Shown: positions 44,791-54,555, numbered from the stretch's first letter. The stretch: DNA of 64,000 bases from Andeanibacterium sp036384795 (GCA_036384795.1 DASVLP010000088.1:17662-81661); one strand, 5' to 3'. A program made the numbers and translations. The notes: generated from the sequence alone by a model not told the origin.

Positions 44791-45414
44791 TCAGCTCAGC
44801 GCCAGCTTGTCCGCGTAGAGCAGCCGTCCGCCCGAGAGGTGCCACAGCGCCTCGTTGAAGTCGGCCGGGCTCATCGCGAAGCAGCCGTTCGAGCGGCCGA
44901 GCATGCCCCATTTCTCGACGTGCTCCTCGCTGACGTAGTCCGCCGGATGCATCACGATCGCGCGCGGCAGGGCATTCGAATCGTCCGAATCGAGTCCGAC
45001 CAGCCGGATCGAGGTGCCGTACTTGCCCTTGTACCACTCGCAGGTGAGATAGCCGCCGCGGCTGGTGGCGTTCGACCCCGGCTCGTTCGAGAAGCTCTGC
45101 AGCCAGCCGGTATGCTCGGGGTCGGAGCCCATCCCGTGCGCAACGAGGAAGCTCCGCACGCTCCCCGCCTCGAGATTCGCGAAATGGAGGCGGGGCTGCG
45201 AGGAATGGAGCCCGTAATCGGCGATCCCGGCGATGTCGGTGCGCCACAGGGTCTTGCCCGCGCGCGCCACTTCGCGCCTCGCGATATCGAGGATCTTGCG
45301 ATCCCGCTCGCTTGCCGGCGAGGCTTGCGCGAACACGCGCGCCGGAAGCGCCGCCGCGACCGCGGCGATCCCTCCGGCTTTCAGCATGTGCCTGCGATCG
45401 AACACGCCCGCCAT
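44791..45414 (-). CDS. Murein L,D-transpeptidase catalytic domain protein (YkuD_2 type)
   Basis: 207 residues. The N-terminus has a twin-arginine-like signal, DRRHMLKAGGIAAVAAALP. The catalytic region reads KWGMLGRSNGCFAMSPADF, the SNGC-type Cys motif of the PF13645 family. HGMGSDPEHTGWLQSFSN earlier is also characteristic. The exact reaction is less studied than in YkuD. It ends 7 bases from the end of the YcbB-like gene (tail to tail), and its start is 45 bases from the stop of the protease gene. Confidence 0.88.
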   Translation of the reverse strand: MAGVFDRRHMLKAGGIAAVAAALPARVFAQASPASERDRKILDIARREVARAGKTLWRTDIAGIADYGLHSSQPRLHFANLEAGSVRSFLVAHGMGSDPEHTGWLQSFSNEPGSNATSRGGYLTCEWYKGKYGTSIRLVGLDSDDSNALPRAIVMHPADYVSEEHVEKWGMLGRSNGCFAMSPADFNEALWHLSGGRLLYADKLALS

Positions 45415-45459
45415 GCCTCCTTATATAGCGCTCGGCCCGCTTTGCGCCAAGTCCGAGGG

Positions 45460-45984
45460 CTATTCGGCGCCGCCCAGGGTCAGCTTGTCGCCCGCGATGT
45501 CGAGCTTGGGCACCCGCGACAGGAACGATTGGCCGAGCAGCGAAACCGGCAGGCCTTTGGGCACGATCACCGCGGCGACATGCTCGCCGCGGAAACCGCC
45601 CAGCGAGACGTCGTCTAACGTGACCGGCACGCCGTAGATCGCCCCGCTCGCGCCCTGGCCGACATAGCGCAAATCGTCGTCGGTCCATTCGAGCCCGACG
45701 TTCGATGCATCCTCGGCGGTCAGCGCGATCACGCTCGCGCCGGTGTCGACCAGAAAGTGGACCGGCATCCCGGCGACTTCGGCATCGGCGTAGAAATGGC
45801 CGTCCGCCTGCCGATCGAGCACGGTCCGATCGCCGAGCCAGGCGATCGTCGCTTGCGGCGCGCGCGCGCGGGGCGCGACGGCGACCTCGTCGTGCCCCGT
45901 AAGCGTCAGCCCGTGCCCGCGCGGGGCGAACAGCGCCAACAGCCCGACGATCGCCGCGAGCCACACGAGATGCACCGGCTTCAT
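45460..45984 (-). CDS. Retropepsin-like clan AA aspartic protease
   Basis: 174 residues. An N-terminal hydrophobic helix (VWLAAIVGLLALFAP) serves as a signal or membrane anchor. The retropepsin fold shows the catalytic motif FLVDTGASVIALT near residues 76-88, and a later hydrophobic LLGQSFLSRVP stretch with a final strand DKLTLG. Such TIGR02281-type proteins are single-domain and probably dimerise. The substrate is unknown. It precedes the YkuD_2-type gene on the same strand. Confidence 0.85.
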   Translation of the reverse strand: MKPVHLVWLAAIVGLLALFAPRGHGLTLTGHDEVAVAPRARAPQATIAWLGDRTVLDRQADGHFYADAEVAGMPVHFLVDTGASVIALTAEDASNVGLEWTDDDLRYVGQGASGAIYGVPVTLDDVSLGGFRGEHVAAVIVPKGLPVSLLGQSFLSRVPKLDIAGDKLTLGGAE

Positions 45985-46011
45985 AGCGCAAGCAGACTAG
46001 CCCCGTGGCGC

Positions 46012-46503
46012 TTAAGTACCGGTAAAGCCGTTGCCCAACGCGGCCAGCGCCTCGCCCTCGACCCGCATGATCCGCCAGTCGGCCATCATCCGCGCGCCGG
46101 CGTCTTCGTAGAAATCGATCGCCGGGCGGTTCCAGTCGAGCACCGCCCATTCGAACCGCGCGCACCCGCGCTCGACCGCGAGCGCCGCCACCGCGCCGAT
46201 CAGCGCCTTGCCGAGATTGCGGCCGCGCGCGTCGGGCCGCACGAAGATGTCCTCGAGCCAGATCCCAGGCCGTCCTTCGAACGTCGAGAACGTCGCGAAG
46301 AACAGCGCGAAGCCTTGCGCCTCGCCGCCGAGCTCGCCGATCAGCACTTCCGCCGCCGGGCGCTCGCCGAACAGATATTTCGCCAGATCCGTCTCGTAGA
46401 ACCGCACGACATGGCTCAGCCGCTCGTATTCGGCGAGCTCGCGGATCAACGAAGCGATCAGCGGCAGGTCGGCAGGAGTTGCGGAGCGGACCGCAGCGTC
46501 CAC
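46012..46503 (-). CDS. GNAT acetyltransferase, spermidine/diamine type
   Basis: 163 residues, GTG start sharing one base with the ispG stop (TAGTG). It shows the pattern LIRELAEYERLSHVV, GFALFFATFSTFEGRPGIWLEDIFVRPDARGRNLGKALI and FEWAVLDWNRPAIDFYEDAGA of the SSAT/diamine acetyltransferase branch. It lies last in the ispG transcript. The substrate is inferred only from the family. Confidence 0.85.
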   Translation of the reverse strand: MDAAVRSATPADLPLIASLIRELAEYERLSHVVRFYETDLAKYLFGERPAAEVLIGELGGEAQGFALFFATFSTFEGRPGIWLEDIFVRPDARGRNLGKALIGAVAALAVERGCARFEWAVLDWNRPAIDFYEDAGARMMADWRIMRVEGEALAALGNGFTGT

Positions 46504-47630
46504 TATTCGGCCGCCACCGCGTGCGCGCTTTCGACCGCCTCGATCTCCGCCGCGCGGGCCTCGACCAGCGACACGATGTGGTCGAGCATGTCGGCGTCCT
46601 GCACATGGTGGTCGGTCACCCCCGAGAGATAGACCATGTGCTTGCCCGCGCCGCCGCCGGTGATCCCGATGTCGGTCTCGCGCGCTTCGCCGGGGCCGTT
46701 GACCACGCAGCCGAGCACCGAGAGCGACAGCGGCGTCTTGATGTGCTGCAGCCGCTCCTCGAGCGCCTGGACGGTGCGGATCACATCGAATCCCTGGCGC
46801 GCACAGCTCGGGCACGAAACCACCCGCACGCCGCGGGTCCTGAGGCCCAGCGCCTTCAGGATCTCGAACCCGACGCGCACTTCCTCTTCGGGCTCGGCCG
46901 AGAGGCTCACGCGGATGGTGTCGCCGATCCCGGCCCACAGCAGGTTGCCCATGCCGATGCTCGACTTGACCGTGCCGCCGATCAGCCCGCCGGCTTCGGT
47001 GATGCCCAGGTGCAGCGGGCAGTCGACGGCGTCGGCGAGCGCCATGTAGGCGGCGACCGCCAGGAACACGTCGCTCGCCTTCACCGCCACCTTGAACTCG
47101 TGGAAGTCATGGTCTTCGAGCAGCTTGATGTGGTCGAGCGCGCTCTCGACCAGCGCCTCGGGGCAGGGCTCGCCGTATTTCTCGAGCAGGTCCTTCTCGA
47201 GGCTGCCCGCATTGACCCCGATCCGCATCGAGCAGCCGTTCGCCTTGGCCGCGCGGACCACTTCGGCGACGCGCTCGCTGCTGCCGATGTTGCCCGGATT
47301 GATCCTGAGGCACGCGGCGCCCGCGTCCGCCGCTTCGAGCGCGCGCTTGTAGTGGAAGTGGATGTCGGCGACGATCGGCACCCGCGCGGCACGCACGATC
47401 TCGCGCAAGGCGGCGGTGCTCGCCTCGTCCGGGCACGATACGCGCACGATGTCGGCGCCCGCGTCCTCGCAGCGGCGGATCTGGTCGATCGTCGCCTTCG
47501 CGTCGGAAGTCAGCGTGTTGGTCATCGTCTGCACGCTGATCGGCGCGTCGCCGCCCACGGGGACGCTGCCGACCATGATCTGGCGGCTCTTGCGGCGCTG
47601 GATGTCGCGCCAGGGGCGGATCGAAGTCAT
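46503..47630 (-). CDS. ispG: 4-hydroxy-3-methylbut-2-enyl-diphosphate synthase
   Basis: 375 residues from ATG 47630 (an upstream in-frame start lacks similarity). MEP-pathway enzyme forming HMBPP. TIM-barrel part: IMVGSVPVGGDAPISVQTMTNT, ADIHFHYKRALEAAD, RINPGNIG. [4Fe-4S] ligands lie in the C-terminal domain: SCPSCARQGFDV and GCVVNGPGEA, with a Glu further on (ARETDIGITGGG). It is the first gene of a run with the GNAT gene. Confidence 0.97.
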   Translation of the reverse strand: MTSIRPWRDIQRRKSRQIMVGSVPVGGDAPISVQTMTNTLTSDAKATIDQIRRCEDAGADIVRVSCPDEASTAALREIVRAARVPIVADIHFHYKRALEAADAGAACLRINPGNIGSSERVAEVVRAAKANGCSMRIGVNAGSLEKDLLEKYGEPCPEALVESALDHIKLLEDHDFHEFKVAVKASDVFLAVAAYMALADAVDCPLHLGITEAGGLIGGTVKSSIGMGNLLWAGIGDTIRVSLSAEPEEEVRVGFEILKALGLRTRGVRVVSCPSCARQGFDVIRTVQALEERLQHIKTPLSLSVLGCVVNGPGEARETDIGITGGGAGKHMVYLSGVTDHHVQDADMLDHIVSLVEARAAEIEAVESAHAVAAE

Positions 47631-47788
47631 GGGCGGCGATATAGGCGCGGCGCGATCAAGGAGCAATGATTGCCCCGCAACGGCATTTGCCGCGAACGAG
47701 CGTATGCGCGCCATAGCGCACGAGGGTTGCGTTAGCTGTAGGCAAATCCTTGCTGCTGCGGCATGAAGGGCAAGGGGATGGAACAGGG

Positions 47789-48796
47789 ATGGACGAGCTA
47801 ACCCAGTTCGACGTGTTAGAGGGTGAAGGCCCGCTGCTGTTCGCCCGCGTGCTCGACGGCAAGGGCGGCGCGCGCACGCTCGAATGGGAGCAGGCGCGTC
47901 ACTGGCAGCCGGCCGAGCCGCACGAAGTGCTGTGGCTGCACCTGCTGCAGAGCACCGAATGCATGCAGGACTGGCTGGAGGATGCGCTCGGCATTCCCGA
48001 GCCGACCGCCGAGGCGCTGATCTCCGCCGACAGCCGCCCGCGCGCGTTCCGCGAAGGCAACACGATCGTCGCCACCTTGCGGGGGATCAACCACAACCCG
48101 GGCGCGGACCTCGAAGACATGGTCTCGATGCAGTTGTGGTCGGACGGGGCGCGGGTGGTGACCTTGCGCCACGAGCCGCTGCAGACCCCGCGCCACGTGT
48201 TGCAGGAACTCGACGTCGGGCGCGGCCCGGTCGACGCGGGCAAGCTGATCTCAGAGCTGATCGAGGTGATGATCGCGCGGATGAGCCGGGCGATCGTCAC
48301 GCTCAACGACCACATCGACGCGCTCGAGGATGCCGACATGGGCGACGATCCCGAAGCCGCGCTGGCGCGGATTTCGGTGATCCGGCGCGGGTGCCTGGCG
48401 TTGAAGCGCTACATGTCGCCGCAGCACGAGGCGCTCGAGCGCATCTCGCGCGACGCGCCCGCCTGGTTCGAGGAGCACGACCGGCGCGAGATCGCCGAAT
48501 CGATCGACCGGTTGCGCCGCTATCTCGACGATCTCGACGTCACCAAGGAAAGCGCGCTGGTGTTGCAGGACGAGTTGCGCGCCCGCGCGCTCGCCCGCTC
48601 GGAGGCGGTGAGCTACAAGCTGACGATGGTCGCCGGCATCTTCCTGCCGCTGACGTTCCTCACCGGCCTCTTGGGCATCAACGTCGGCGGCATGCCCGGA
48701 GTGGGCGACTCGCTCGCGTTCTGGATCGTGGTGGTGCTGTGCGTGGCGGTGCTGTTGGCGACGCTGCTGCTGTTCCGCAAATGGAAGTGGCTGTGA
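47789..48796 (+). CDS. zntB: Zinc/magnesium transporter of the CorA/ZntB type
   Basis: 335 residues from ATG 47789. A cytosolic N-terminal domain of about 240 residues, a long stalk helix (LRARALARSEAVSYKLTMVAGIFLPLTFLTGLLGI) and two C-terminal transmembrane helices. The pore motif is GINVGGMPG, closer to ZntB (GxNVGGIPG) than to the GMN of CorA. The final basic FRKWKWL is typical. It is homopentameric in the family and moves Zn2+ or Mg2+. It converges on the flavin monooxygenase gene. Confidence 0.88.
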   Translation: MDELTQFDVLEGEGPLLFARVLDGKGGARTLEWEQARHWQPAEPHEVLWLHLLQSTECMQDWLEDALGIPEPTAEALISADSRPRAFREGNTIVATLRGINHNPGADLEDMVSMQLWSDGARVVTLRHEPLQTPRHVLQELDVGRGPVDAGKLISELIEVMIARMSRAIVTLNDHIDALEDADMGDDPEAALARISVIRRGCLALKRYMSPQHEALERISRDAPAWFEEHDRREIAESIDRLRRYLDDLDVTKESALVLQDELRARALARSEAVSYKLTMVAGIFLPLTFLTGLLGINVGGMPGVGDSLAFWIVVVLCVAVLLATLLLFRKWKWL

Positions 48797-48821
48797 CGCC
48801 TCCCCGGAACGGGGAGGCTAT

Positions 48822-50405
48822 TCAACGAGCTAGCAGGTTGTTCAGCACTTTCCCAAGCTCCTCACCCGAAGCCCCTCCGCCATCCTCCGCCCGCCAGGCG
48901 ACGAACCCGTCTGGCCGCGCCAGCAACGTGCCGGTCTTGCCGATCCCGCAATGCCGCGCGGCATCGGCGGGAAGCGTCACCGAGGCGAGGCCGATGGCGT
49001 CGGCCGCTCGGCCCCAGCCGCTTGCCTGCGGTGCAGCGAGCAGCGCCGGCCCGTCGATTGCCAGATCGAGCGTCGAGCGACCGTCCGGCAGGAAAACATG
49101 CGGTACGCGAGCGCCGGGGCGGCCGCGGGTCTCGTCCGGGTGCATGCAGGCGAGCTCGTCGTCGCGGCGGCCGTCGATTACTGCGTTCGAAGCGTAGAAC
49201 TGTCCGATCTCCATCGTCAGCTCGTCGCGCATCTCCGGGGTGGAGGGCCCGATTTCCTCCGGCACCACCCGGCGGATATAGCGCGCATAGGCCTGCTCGA
49301 CCGTCAGCCGCGCGACCGGCAGCCGCTCGGCCTCGTAGCTGTCGAGCAGGCCTTCGCCCGCTTCCCCCTTCAGCACCATTGCCAGCTTCCAGGCGAGGTT
49401 CGCCGCATCCTGCACGCCGGTGTTGCCGCCGAAGCCGCCGGTGGGGGGCACCACGTGCGCGGCATCGCCGGCGAGGAACACCCGGCCCTTGCAATAGGCG
49501 TCGGCGCAGACGGCTTCGGCTTTCCAGGTCGCGACGTCCTCGATCTCCATTGCGAGATCCGGCACGCCGACTGCCGAGCGGACCAGCTCGATCACGCGCT
49601 CGCGGCTGGTGTCCCCGGCGATGTTCTTGGCGCCGGGCAACGACAAGTCGCCCAGCGTGTTGACCGCGAGAAACCCGCGCGTTCCGCCTGCCTCGAAGCG
49701 GAAGAACCCGCGCTGGTCGGGATTGATCACGTAGATCACGCCGAGCTGGCGCCCCTCGAGCCACGGCCGGCAATCGGCCCTGAAATAGATCGTCACGCTG
49801 TCCGACAGCCAGCCCGGGCCTTCCATCGCGATGCCGAACTTTTCACGCACCGGGCTGCGGTTGCCATCGGCCGCGATCATGTATCTCGCGCGGACTTTTG
49901 CCTCGGAGCCGCTCTCGAGATCGCGCACGGTCGCGAGCACGTGGTCATCGTGCTGCTCGAAGGCGGCCAGCTCGGTGCGGTAGCTGAGCCGCGCGCCGAG
50001 CTCCGCCGCGCGGGCATGCAGCAGCGGCTCGAGGCTCTGCTGGGTCATGAAGAACCGGCGGCACGGGCTGTAGGGCTCGACCCCCGCGTTGATGCTGCCG
50101 ACGTGGCTTGCGATCTCGCGCCCGGCGAGCGATTCGACCGCATTGATCCCGCCGTCGGGCCCGAACTGCGCGCGGCTCGCCTCGCGGATCGCCGGCTCGA
50201 GCCCGATCCGACGGTAGGCTTCCATCGTGCCGATGTGGAAGTAGCCCGCCCGCGGGTGGATCGAGGTGCCGGCGTGCTTCTCGACCAGCAGCGCGGCCAC
50301 GCCGTTCGCCCCGAGGAACGCCGCGGCCGAGAGCCCGACCAGGCTGCCGCCGATGATCAATACGTCGACGTCGGTCCCGCCTCCCGGTTCAAGGATTGGA
50401 TGCAT
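48822..50405 (-). CDS. FAD-dependent monooxygenase (PheA/TfdB family)
   Basis: 527 residues. The N-terminal dinucleotide motif reads VDVLIIGGSLVGLSAAAFLGANG. The second FAD motif is GRVFLAGDAAHVVPPTGGFGGNTGVQDAANLAWKL. The middle (residues 180-300) forms the substrate domain. This is a group A aromatic hydroxylase of the PheA/TfdB type (phenol, resorcinol or polyketide hydroxylases), but no pathway genes are adjacent, so the substrate is unknown. It sits between zntB and a GNAT gene. Confidence 0.9.
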   Translation of the reverse strand: MHPILEPGGGTDVDVLIIGGSLVGLSAAAFLGANGVAALLVEKHAGTSIHPRAGYFHIGTMEAYRRIGLEPAIREASRAQFGPDGGINAVESLAGREIASHVGSINAGVEPYSPCRRFFMTQQSLEPLLHARAAELGARLSYRTELAAFEQHDDHVLATVRDLESGSEAKVRARYMIAADGNRSPVREKFGIAMEGPGWLSDSVTIYFRADCRPWLEGRQLGVIYVINPDQRGFFRFEAGGTRGFLAVNTLGDLSLPGAKNIAGDTSRERVIELVRSAVGVPDLAMEIEDVATWKAEAVCADAYCKGRVFLAGDAAHVVPPTGGFGGNTGVQDAANLAWKLAMVLKGEAGEGLLDSYEAERLPVARLTVEQAYARYIRRVVPEEIGPSTPEMRDELTMEIGQFYASNAVIDGRRDDELACMHPDETRGRPGARVPHVFLPDGRSTLDLAIDGPALLAAPQASGWGRAADAIGLASVTLPADAARHCGIGKTGTLLARPDGFVAWRAEDGGGASGEELGKVLNNLLAR

Positions 50406-50429
50406 AGTTCGCCCTCCCGACAGGCGAGC

Positions 50430-50951
50430 TTATCCGAGTTTCAGTTCGTAGAGAAACTCGTCGTCGCGATGGTTGCCGACCCAGAAGCCGATGTCGGCCA
50501 CCTTGACGAAGCCGTAGCGTGCATAGAACCGCTGCGCGCCGAAATTCCCGGCATAGACCGAAAGCTGCAGCGCGTCGGCGCGCCAGTCGCGCGCCTCTTC
50601 GATCGCGCGCTCCATCAGCGTTGCGCCGACCCCGCGCCCGGTCGCGTCGGGCGCGCAATAGAGCTGGCTGAGGAACGCGGGCCTTGCCGGATGCGGCAGC
50701 GGGCGCTCGTCGATCCCGTGGCCGAGCACCAGCAGGGAATAGCCGAGCAGCCGCCCGTCCGCTTCGGCGAGCACCACGCGGGTGCCCGGGTCGCTGAGGT
50801 CGGCAAGGTATTTGCGCTCGGTGCGGTATTCCTCGAGGAATGCAGCAAGGTCGGCGGCCTTGTAGAGATGCCCGAACGCGGCGGTGAACGCCTCGGCGCC
50901 GAGGGTGGCGAGCGCGGCGGCGTCTTCGCGGGCGGCGGGGCGGAGGTCCAT
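50430..50951 (-). CDS. GNAT family N-acetyltransferase
   Basis: 173 residues from ATG 50951. It shows the acetyl-CoA motif YCAPDATGRGVGATLMERAIEEAR and the following NFGAQRFYARYGFVKVADIGFWVG. The second motif has Q/RxxGxG-like spacing (TGRGVGA). The substrate is unknown. It lies 11 bases from the PepSY gene and may be part of its operon; in base composition it matches the neighbours. Confidence 0.87.
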   Translation of the reverse strand: MDLRPAAREDAAALATLGAEAFTAAFGHLYKAADLAAFLEEYRTERKYLADLSDPGTRVVLAEADGRLLGYSLLVLGHGIDERPLPHPARPAFLSQLYCAPDATGRGVGATLMERAIEEARDWRADALQLSVYAGNFGAQRFYARYGFVKVADIGFWVGNHRDDEFLYELKLG

Positions 50952-50962
50952 TGCTTTCGCCC

Positions 50963-52282
50963 CTACACCAACTTGCCGCGTCGCGTAACGTGCCGGATCG
51001 CCCACTCGAGCGACGCGAGAATGAGCGCCGACACGCCGAACAGCGGCAGCAGCAGGGCGAGGGCGGCGATCGCCGCGAGCGTCCACCGGGGGAGCGGTCG
51101 CTCGGCCCGTGGGGGCGCCGCCAATTCGCCCGCCGGCCGCCGCTTCAGCCACATCAGCACGCCGAACAGGCTCGCCGCGACGAGTGCCAGCGCGGTCGCG
51201 AGGCCGATCAACTGGTTGGCGAGGCCGAACAGCTGCCCCTCGTGCCAGGCGACGCCGTAGTTGACGATCCGATCGATCGGATGCTCGTCGGCGAAACCCT
51301 TGCGGGCGATCTCCGCACCGGTCGCCGGGTTGTATGTTACCTGGCGGTCGAGCGGGCGGTCCTGCGCTTCGGACTTCACCGTCCATACGTCGCCGGTGAA
51401 GCCGCCGAACGTCTGCGGGGCGTGCGGCGGCAGCACCAGCACCGGGAACGCCATGCGCTCAGCTTCCGCCTTCGCGACGAATGCCGAGAGCGGCGGCCCG
51501 GCGGAAGCCATCGGCATCGGCATATCCGTCGGCATCGCCATCCCGCCGTGATGGTGGCCGGCGTGGCGACCTTCGGCGCCGATCTTCCAATCCTGCGGCC
51601 CTTTGACCCAGCCGACTTCCGTCCGCACCCACTTGAGCGCGCTGCCCCAGGTGCCCGCCCACGGCAGCCCGCTGGCGAGCATCGCCAGCACCAGCCCCGC
51701 GATCCAGAACCCGGTCACCCGGTGCAGGTCCTTGAGCAGCGGCCGTCCACGCCGATCGAACCGGGGCCACAGCATGCCCGCCAGCGCGAACGGACGCGGC
51801 CACCACAGGATCAGGCCGGTCAGGATCATTACGATCGTCCAGCTCGCCGCCAGCTCGACCAGCCGGTCACCCCACTCGCCGAGCAGCAGCGTGCCGTGGA
51901 TGCGCGAGACCGTCTTGGATATCCGCCGCTCGGGATCGAGCGCGCCGAGCACTTTCCCCTGTGGCGAGACGAACACCTCGCGCTGGGCGCCGTCGGGCAG
52001 AGACAGCTCGATCAGCGCGGCGTCCCCGGCGCGTTCGGGCAGGCGGTAATGATCGAACCGCGCGCCGGGGAAGGCCGTCGTCGCGGCCGCGAGCTGGCGG
52101 TCGGGCGACACGGCGCCTGCGGGATCGAGGCCGCGGTATGCGCGCTCTTCCCACCGGTCGATCTGCGGCTTGAACAGATAGATCGAACCGGTGGTCGCGA
52201 GCATCAGGATGAACGGCAGCACGAACAGTCCGGCATAGAAATGCCAGCGCCAGATCGTGCGATAGAGAGCCGCCCGGGCCAC
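50963..52282 (-). CDS. PepSY-associated transmembrane protein with His/Met-rich loop
   Basis: 439 residues, GTG start 2 bases after the TonB-receptor stop. PepSY_TM layout: a helix at ~11-34 (WHFYAGLFVLPFILMLATTGSIYLF), a central helix pair near 145-210 and two C-terminal helices. A periplasmic segment contains HAGHHHGGMAMPTDMPMPMA, a His/Met-rich stretch that suits copper binding. Conserved PepSY-type His in the first helix could hold haem or metal. It is probably a reductase or accessory factor to the TonB receptor upstream. Confidence 0.88.
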   Translation of the reverse strand: MARAALYRTIWRWHFYAGLFVLPFILMLATTGSIYLFKPQIDRWEERAYRGLDPAGAVSPDRQLAAATTAFPGARFDHYRLPERAGDAALIELSLPDGAQREVFVSPQGKVLGALDPERRISKTVSRIHGTLLLGEWGDRLVELAASWTIVMILTGLILWWPRPFALAGMLWPRFDRRGRPLLKDLHRVTGFWIAGLVLAMLASGLPWAGTWGSALKWVRTEVGWVKGPQDWKIGAEGRHAGHHHGGMAMPTDMPMPMASAGPPLSAFVAKAEAERMAFPVLVLPPHAPQTFGGFTGDVWTVKSEAQDRPLDRQVTYNPATGAEIARKGFADEHPIDRIVNYGVAWHEGQLFGLANQLIGLATALALVAASLFGVLMWLKRRPAGELAAPPRAERPLPRWTLAAIAALALLLPLFGVSALILASLEWAIRHVTRRGKLV

Positions 52283-52283
52283 T

Positions 52284-54512
52284 TCACAGCGTCCAGTGCA
52301 GTTCGGCGGTGAGCGAGCGTTGCGGGAACGGATGGTAGAGGAAGTAGCGGTCGTTGTTGACGTTATCGACCCCGATCGCCGCCTGGAGATGGTCGTTCAG
52401 CTTGTACGTCGCCCTCAGGTCCACCACGAAGTACTTGTAGAATCCCTGATAGGTGTTGCCGACCGTGTCGCTGTTGTCGATCGTCGCATAGTTGCGGCTG
52501 GAGAGCCGCGCCGCGGCGGTCAGCGACAGGCGTTCTGCCGGCCGCCAGGTGACCACCGCATTGGCCTTCCAGTGCGGCACGCTCGGCAGCAATTTGCCCT
52601 CGGCCGCCGGGAACGCGGTGTCCTTGCCGGTGATCGCGTCAGCGTAAGTGACGCTGCCGGAGAGGTCGAGGCCCGGAAGCACGTCGCGCCGGTCGAGCGC
52701 CAGCTCGACGCCGCGCGCACGGGTGCGGTCGACGTTCTGGACGAAGCTGGTGGTGGCGGTGACGGTTCCGCCGCCGGGTTGGGCTGCGCTGATCGTGCCG
52801 GTCTGCGAGACCAGCGCGTCGTCCACCACCTCGTCGAACAGCGACAGGCGGACGCTGCCGCGCGCATCATTATGCTCGATCGCCAGCTCGCCCGAGCGGG
52901 CGCGCTCGGGGCGCAAGTCCGGGTTCGGGTTCGCGAGCACCGTGCCCACCGTCACCGCGCCGTAGAGCTCGCCCACGGTCGGGAAGCGCCACGCCTGCGC
53001 GAGCGAGAGGCGCGCGGTCCAGCCGTTGCCGGCCCGCCATTCGAGCGAGGCTTTGGGCGAAAACCCGTCTGCGCTGCGCTCTGTTTGAGCAATGCCGGGC
53101 GTGGTTGCGCTGGTCTGGTTGAACCCGTCCCACGCGCGCCACCATTCCTGCCGCGCGCCGAGCGTCAACGCGAGGCTGGGCGCGAGCCGCAGCTCGTCCT
53201 GCGCCCACACTGCCGCGGTGCGCGTCTTGCCGAGCGAGGCGGCGGTCAGCGCGGTTTCGGTAAAGTCGCGCCACGCCGTCGAGGAATAGGTCCGCGCTTG
53301 CAGTTCGTAGCGGTCGACATGCCCGCCGAACGACAACAGGTCGCCGCCCGCGCGCCACGCCGCCTTGCCGTCGACGGTGACCCAGCCGGTGCCATGCTGG
53401 TCCTGCACGGTGCCGGCACCGCCGGTTTCGGAATCCGGCAATGCGCCGGTGGGGTTCGCCTGCACGTCGCGAGCGTAGTCGTAGAGCGTGCCGATCACCT
53501 GCCAATCGAACGCCGGGGTATCGCCGGCCAGTGACAGCGCGTGCGCCCAGTGGCGGTTTTCGCGCAGGTAGAACCCCGAGTTGAAGCTGGAAGTATAGAT
53601 CGTGGCGCCGCTCGCGTTGCGCAAATACGAGTCGACGCTGGCGTTGGTGTCGTCGAGGAACAGCCCGCCGGTGTAGCTTGCCCGCACCGCATCGGTAAGA
53701 TCGTAGGCGAGCTTCAGCTTGAACGTATCCTCGACGTGGTGGTCGATGTCGCTTGCCCCCAGAACCTCGATCGGCTGCTCGGTGCGACTGAGCGCCGGGA
53801 TCGCGCCGGTGGTGCCGGCAGGTGCAGCAGCGGCGGTGACATAGGCGACCGGCTGGCCGTCGCTCACCGTGTGCGTCGCGGCGGCGAAGAACGCGAACGG
53901 GCCTAAACGATCGCCCAGCGAGGCCGAGGCCTGCCCGGTGCCGAACGTCCGCGCGGTGCCGTATTGGCTGTGGTGCTGGGCATTGCCGACGAGGTCGACG
54001 TGCGCTTCGAGCGTGTTCGGCATGCGCGTGGTGATGTTCACCACCGCGCCGATCGAGTTCCCCGGATAGGCGGCCGAATAGGGCCCGTAGAGCACCTCGA
54101 TCTTCGCGATCTCCTCGGGCGAGACGAGCTGCCATTTGGGGCTGCCGTTGCCGTTGTTGTTGGCGATCAGGGCCGAGAGCAGGATTCCGTCGGCGTAGAT
54201 CAGGCTGCGCGCGCTCGAGCCGAGGCCCGAGGTGCGCGTCGCCAGCGGCGCGAAATTGTCGCCGATATGGCGTTTGCGCAGGACGAGCCCGGGCAGGTAC
54301 TTCAGCGTGTCCTCGACGCTCACCGCGTTCACCGTCTCGCGGATGGTGGCCGCGTCGATCTCGGCGCTGGTGTTCGGCGGATTGTCCGGCGTTCGCAGCT
54401 TCTCGCCGGTCACGACGATCCGTTCGCCGGCCGGCGCTTCGTCGGCGAGCGCGGGCGCTGCGCATAGCAGCAAGGGCAGCGCCAACGCGCTGCCGCACAT
54501 TACAGTCCTCAT
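52284..54512 (-). CDS. TonB-dependent receptor, metal/siderophore type
   Basis: 742 residues from ATG 54512. Signal peptide to about residue 23. The plug domain contains TSGLGSSARSLIYADGILLS and YPGNSIGAVVNITTR. The 22-strand barrel ends in the aromatic-terminated LTAELHWTL. A TonB box (ERIVVTGEK) is near the N-terminus. The association with DUF2946 upstream and the His/Met-rich PepSY gene downstream suggests copper or another transition metal. The ligand cannot be told from sequence. Confidence 0.9.
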   Translation of the reverse strand: MRTVMCGSALALPLLLCAAPALADEAPAGERIVVTGEKLRTPDNPPNTSAEIDAATIRETVNAVSVEDTLKYLPGLVLRKRHIGDNFAPLATRTSGLGSSARSLIYADGILLSALIANNNGNGSPKWQLVSPEEIAKIEVLYGPYSAAYPGNSIGAVVNITTRMPNTLEAHVDLVGNAQHHSQYGTARTFGTGQASASLGDRLGPFAFFAAATHTVSDGQPVAYVTAAAAPAGTTGAIPALSRTEQPIEVLGASDIDHHVEDTFKLKLAYDLTDAVRASYTGGLFLDDTNASVDSYLRNASGATIYTSSFNSGFYLRENRHWAHALSLAGDTPAFDWQVIGTLYDYARDVQANPTGALPDSETGGAGTVQDQHGTGWVTVDGKAAWRAGGDLLSFGGHVDRYELQARTYSSTAWRDFTETALTAASLGKTRTAAVWAQDELRLAPSLALTLGARQEWWRAWDGFNQTSATTPGIAQTERSADGFSPKASLEWRAGNGWTARLSLAQAWRFPTVGELYGAVTVGTVLANPNPDLRPERARSGELAIEHNDARGSVRLSLFDEVVDDALVSQTGTISAAQPGGGTVTATTSFVQNVDRTRARGVELALDRRDVLPGLDLSGSVTYADAITGKDTAFPAAEGKLLPSVPHWKANAVVTWRPAERLSLTAAARLSSRNYATIDNSDTVGNTYQGFYKYFVVDLRATYKLNDHLQAAIGVDNVNNDRYFLYHPFPQRSLTAELHWTL

Positions 54513-54555
54513 CGAAAATGTCTTTCGCTTGATCGTTGAGTCGAGTGGTTCGCGA

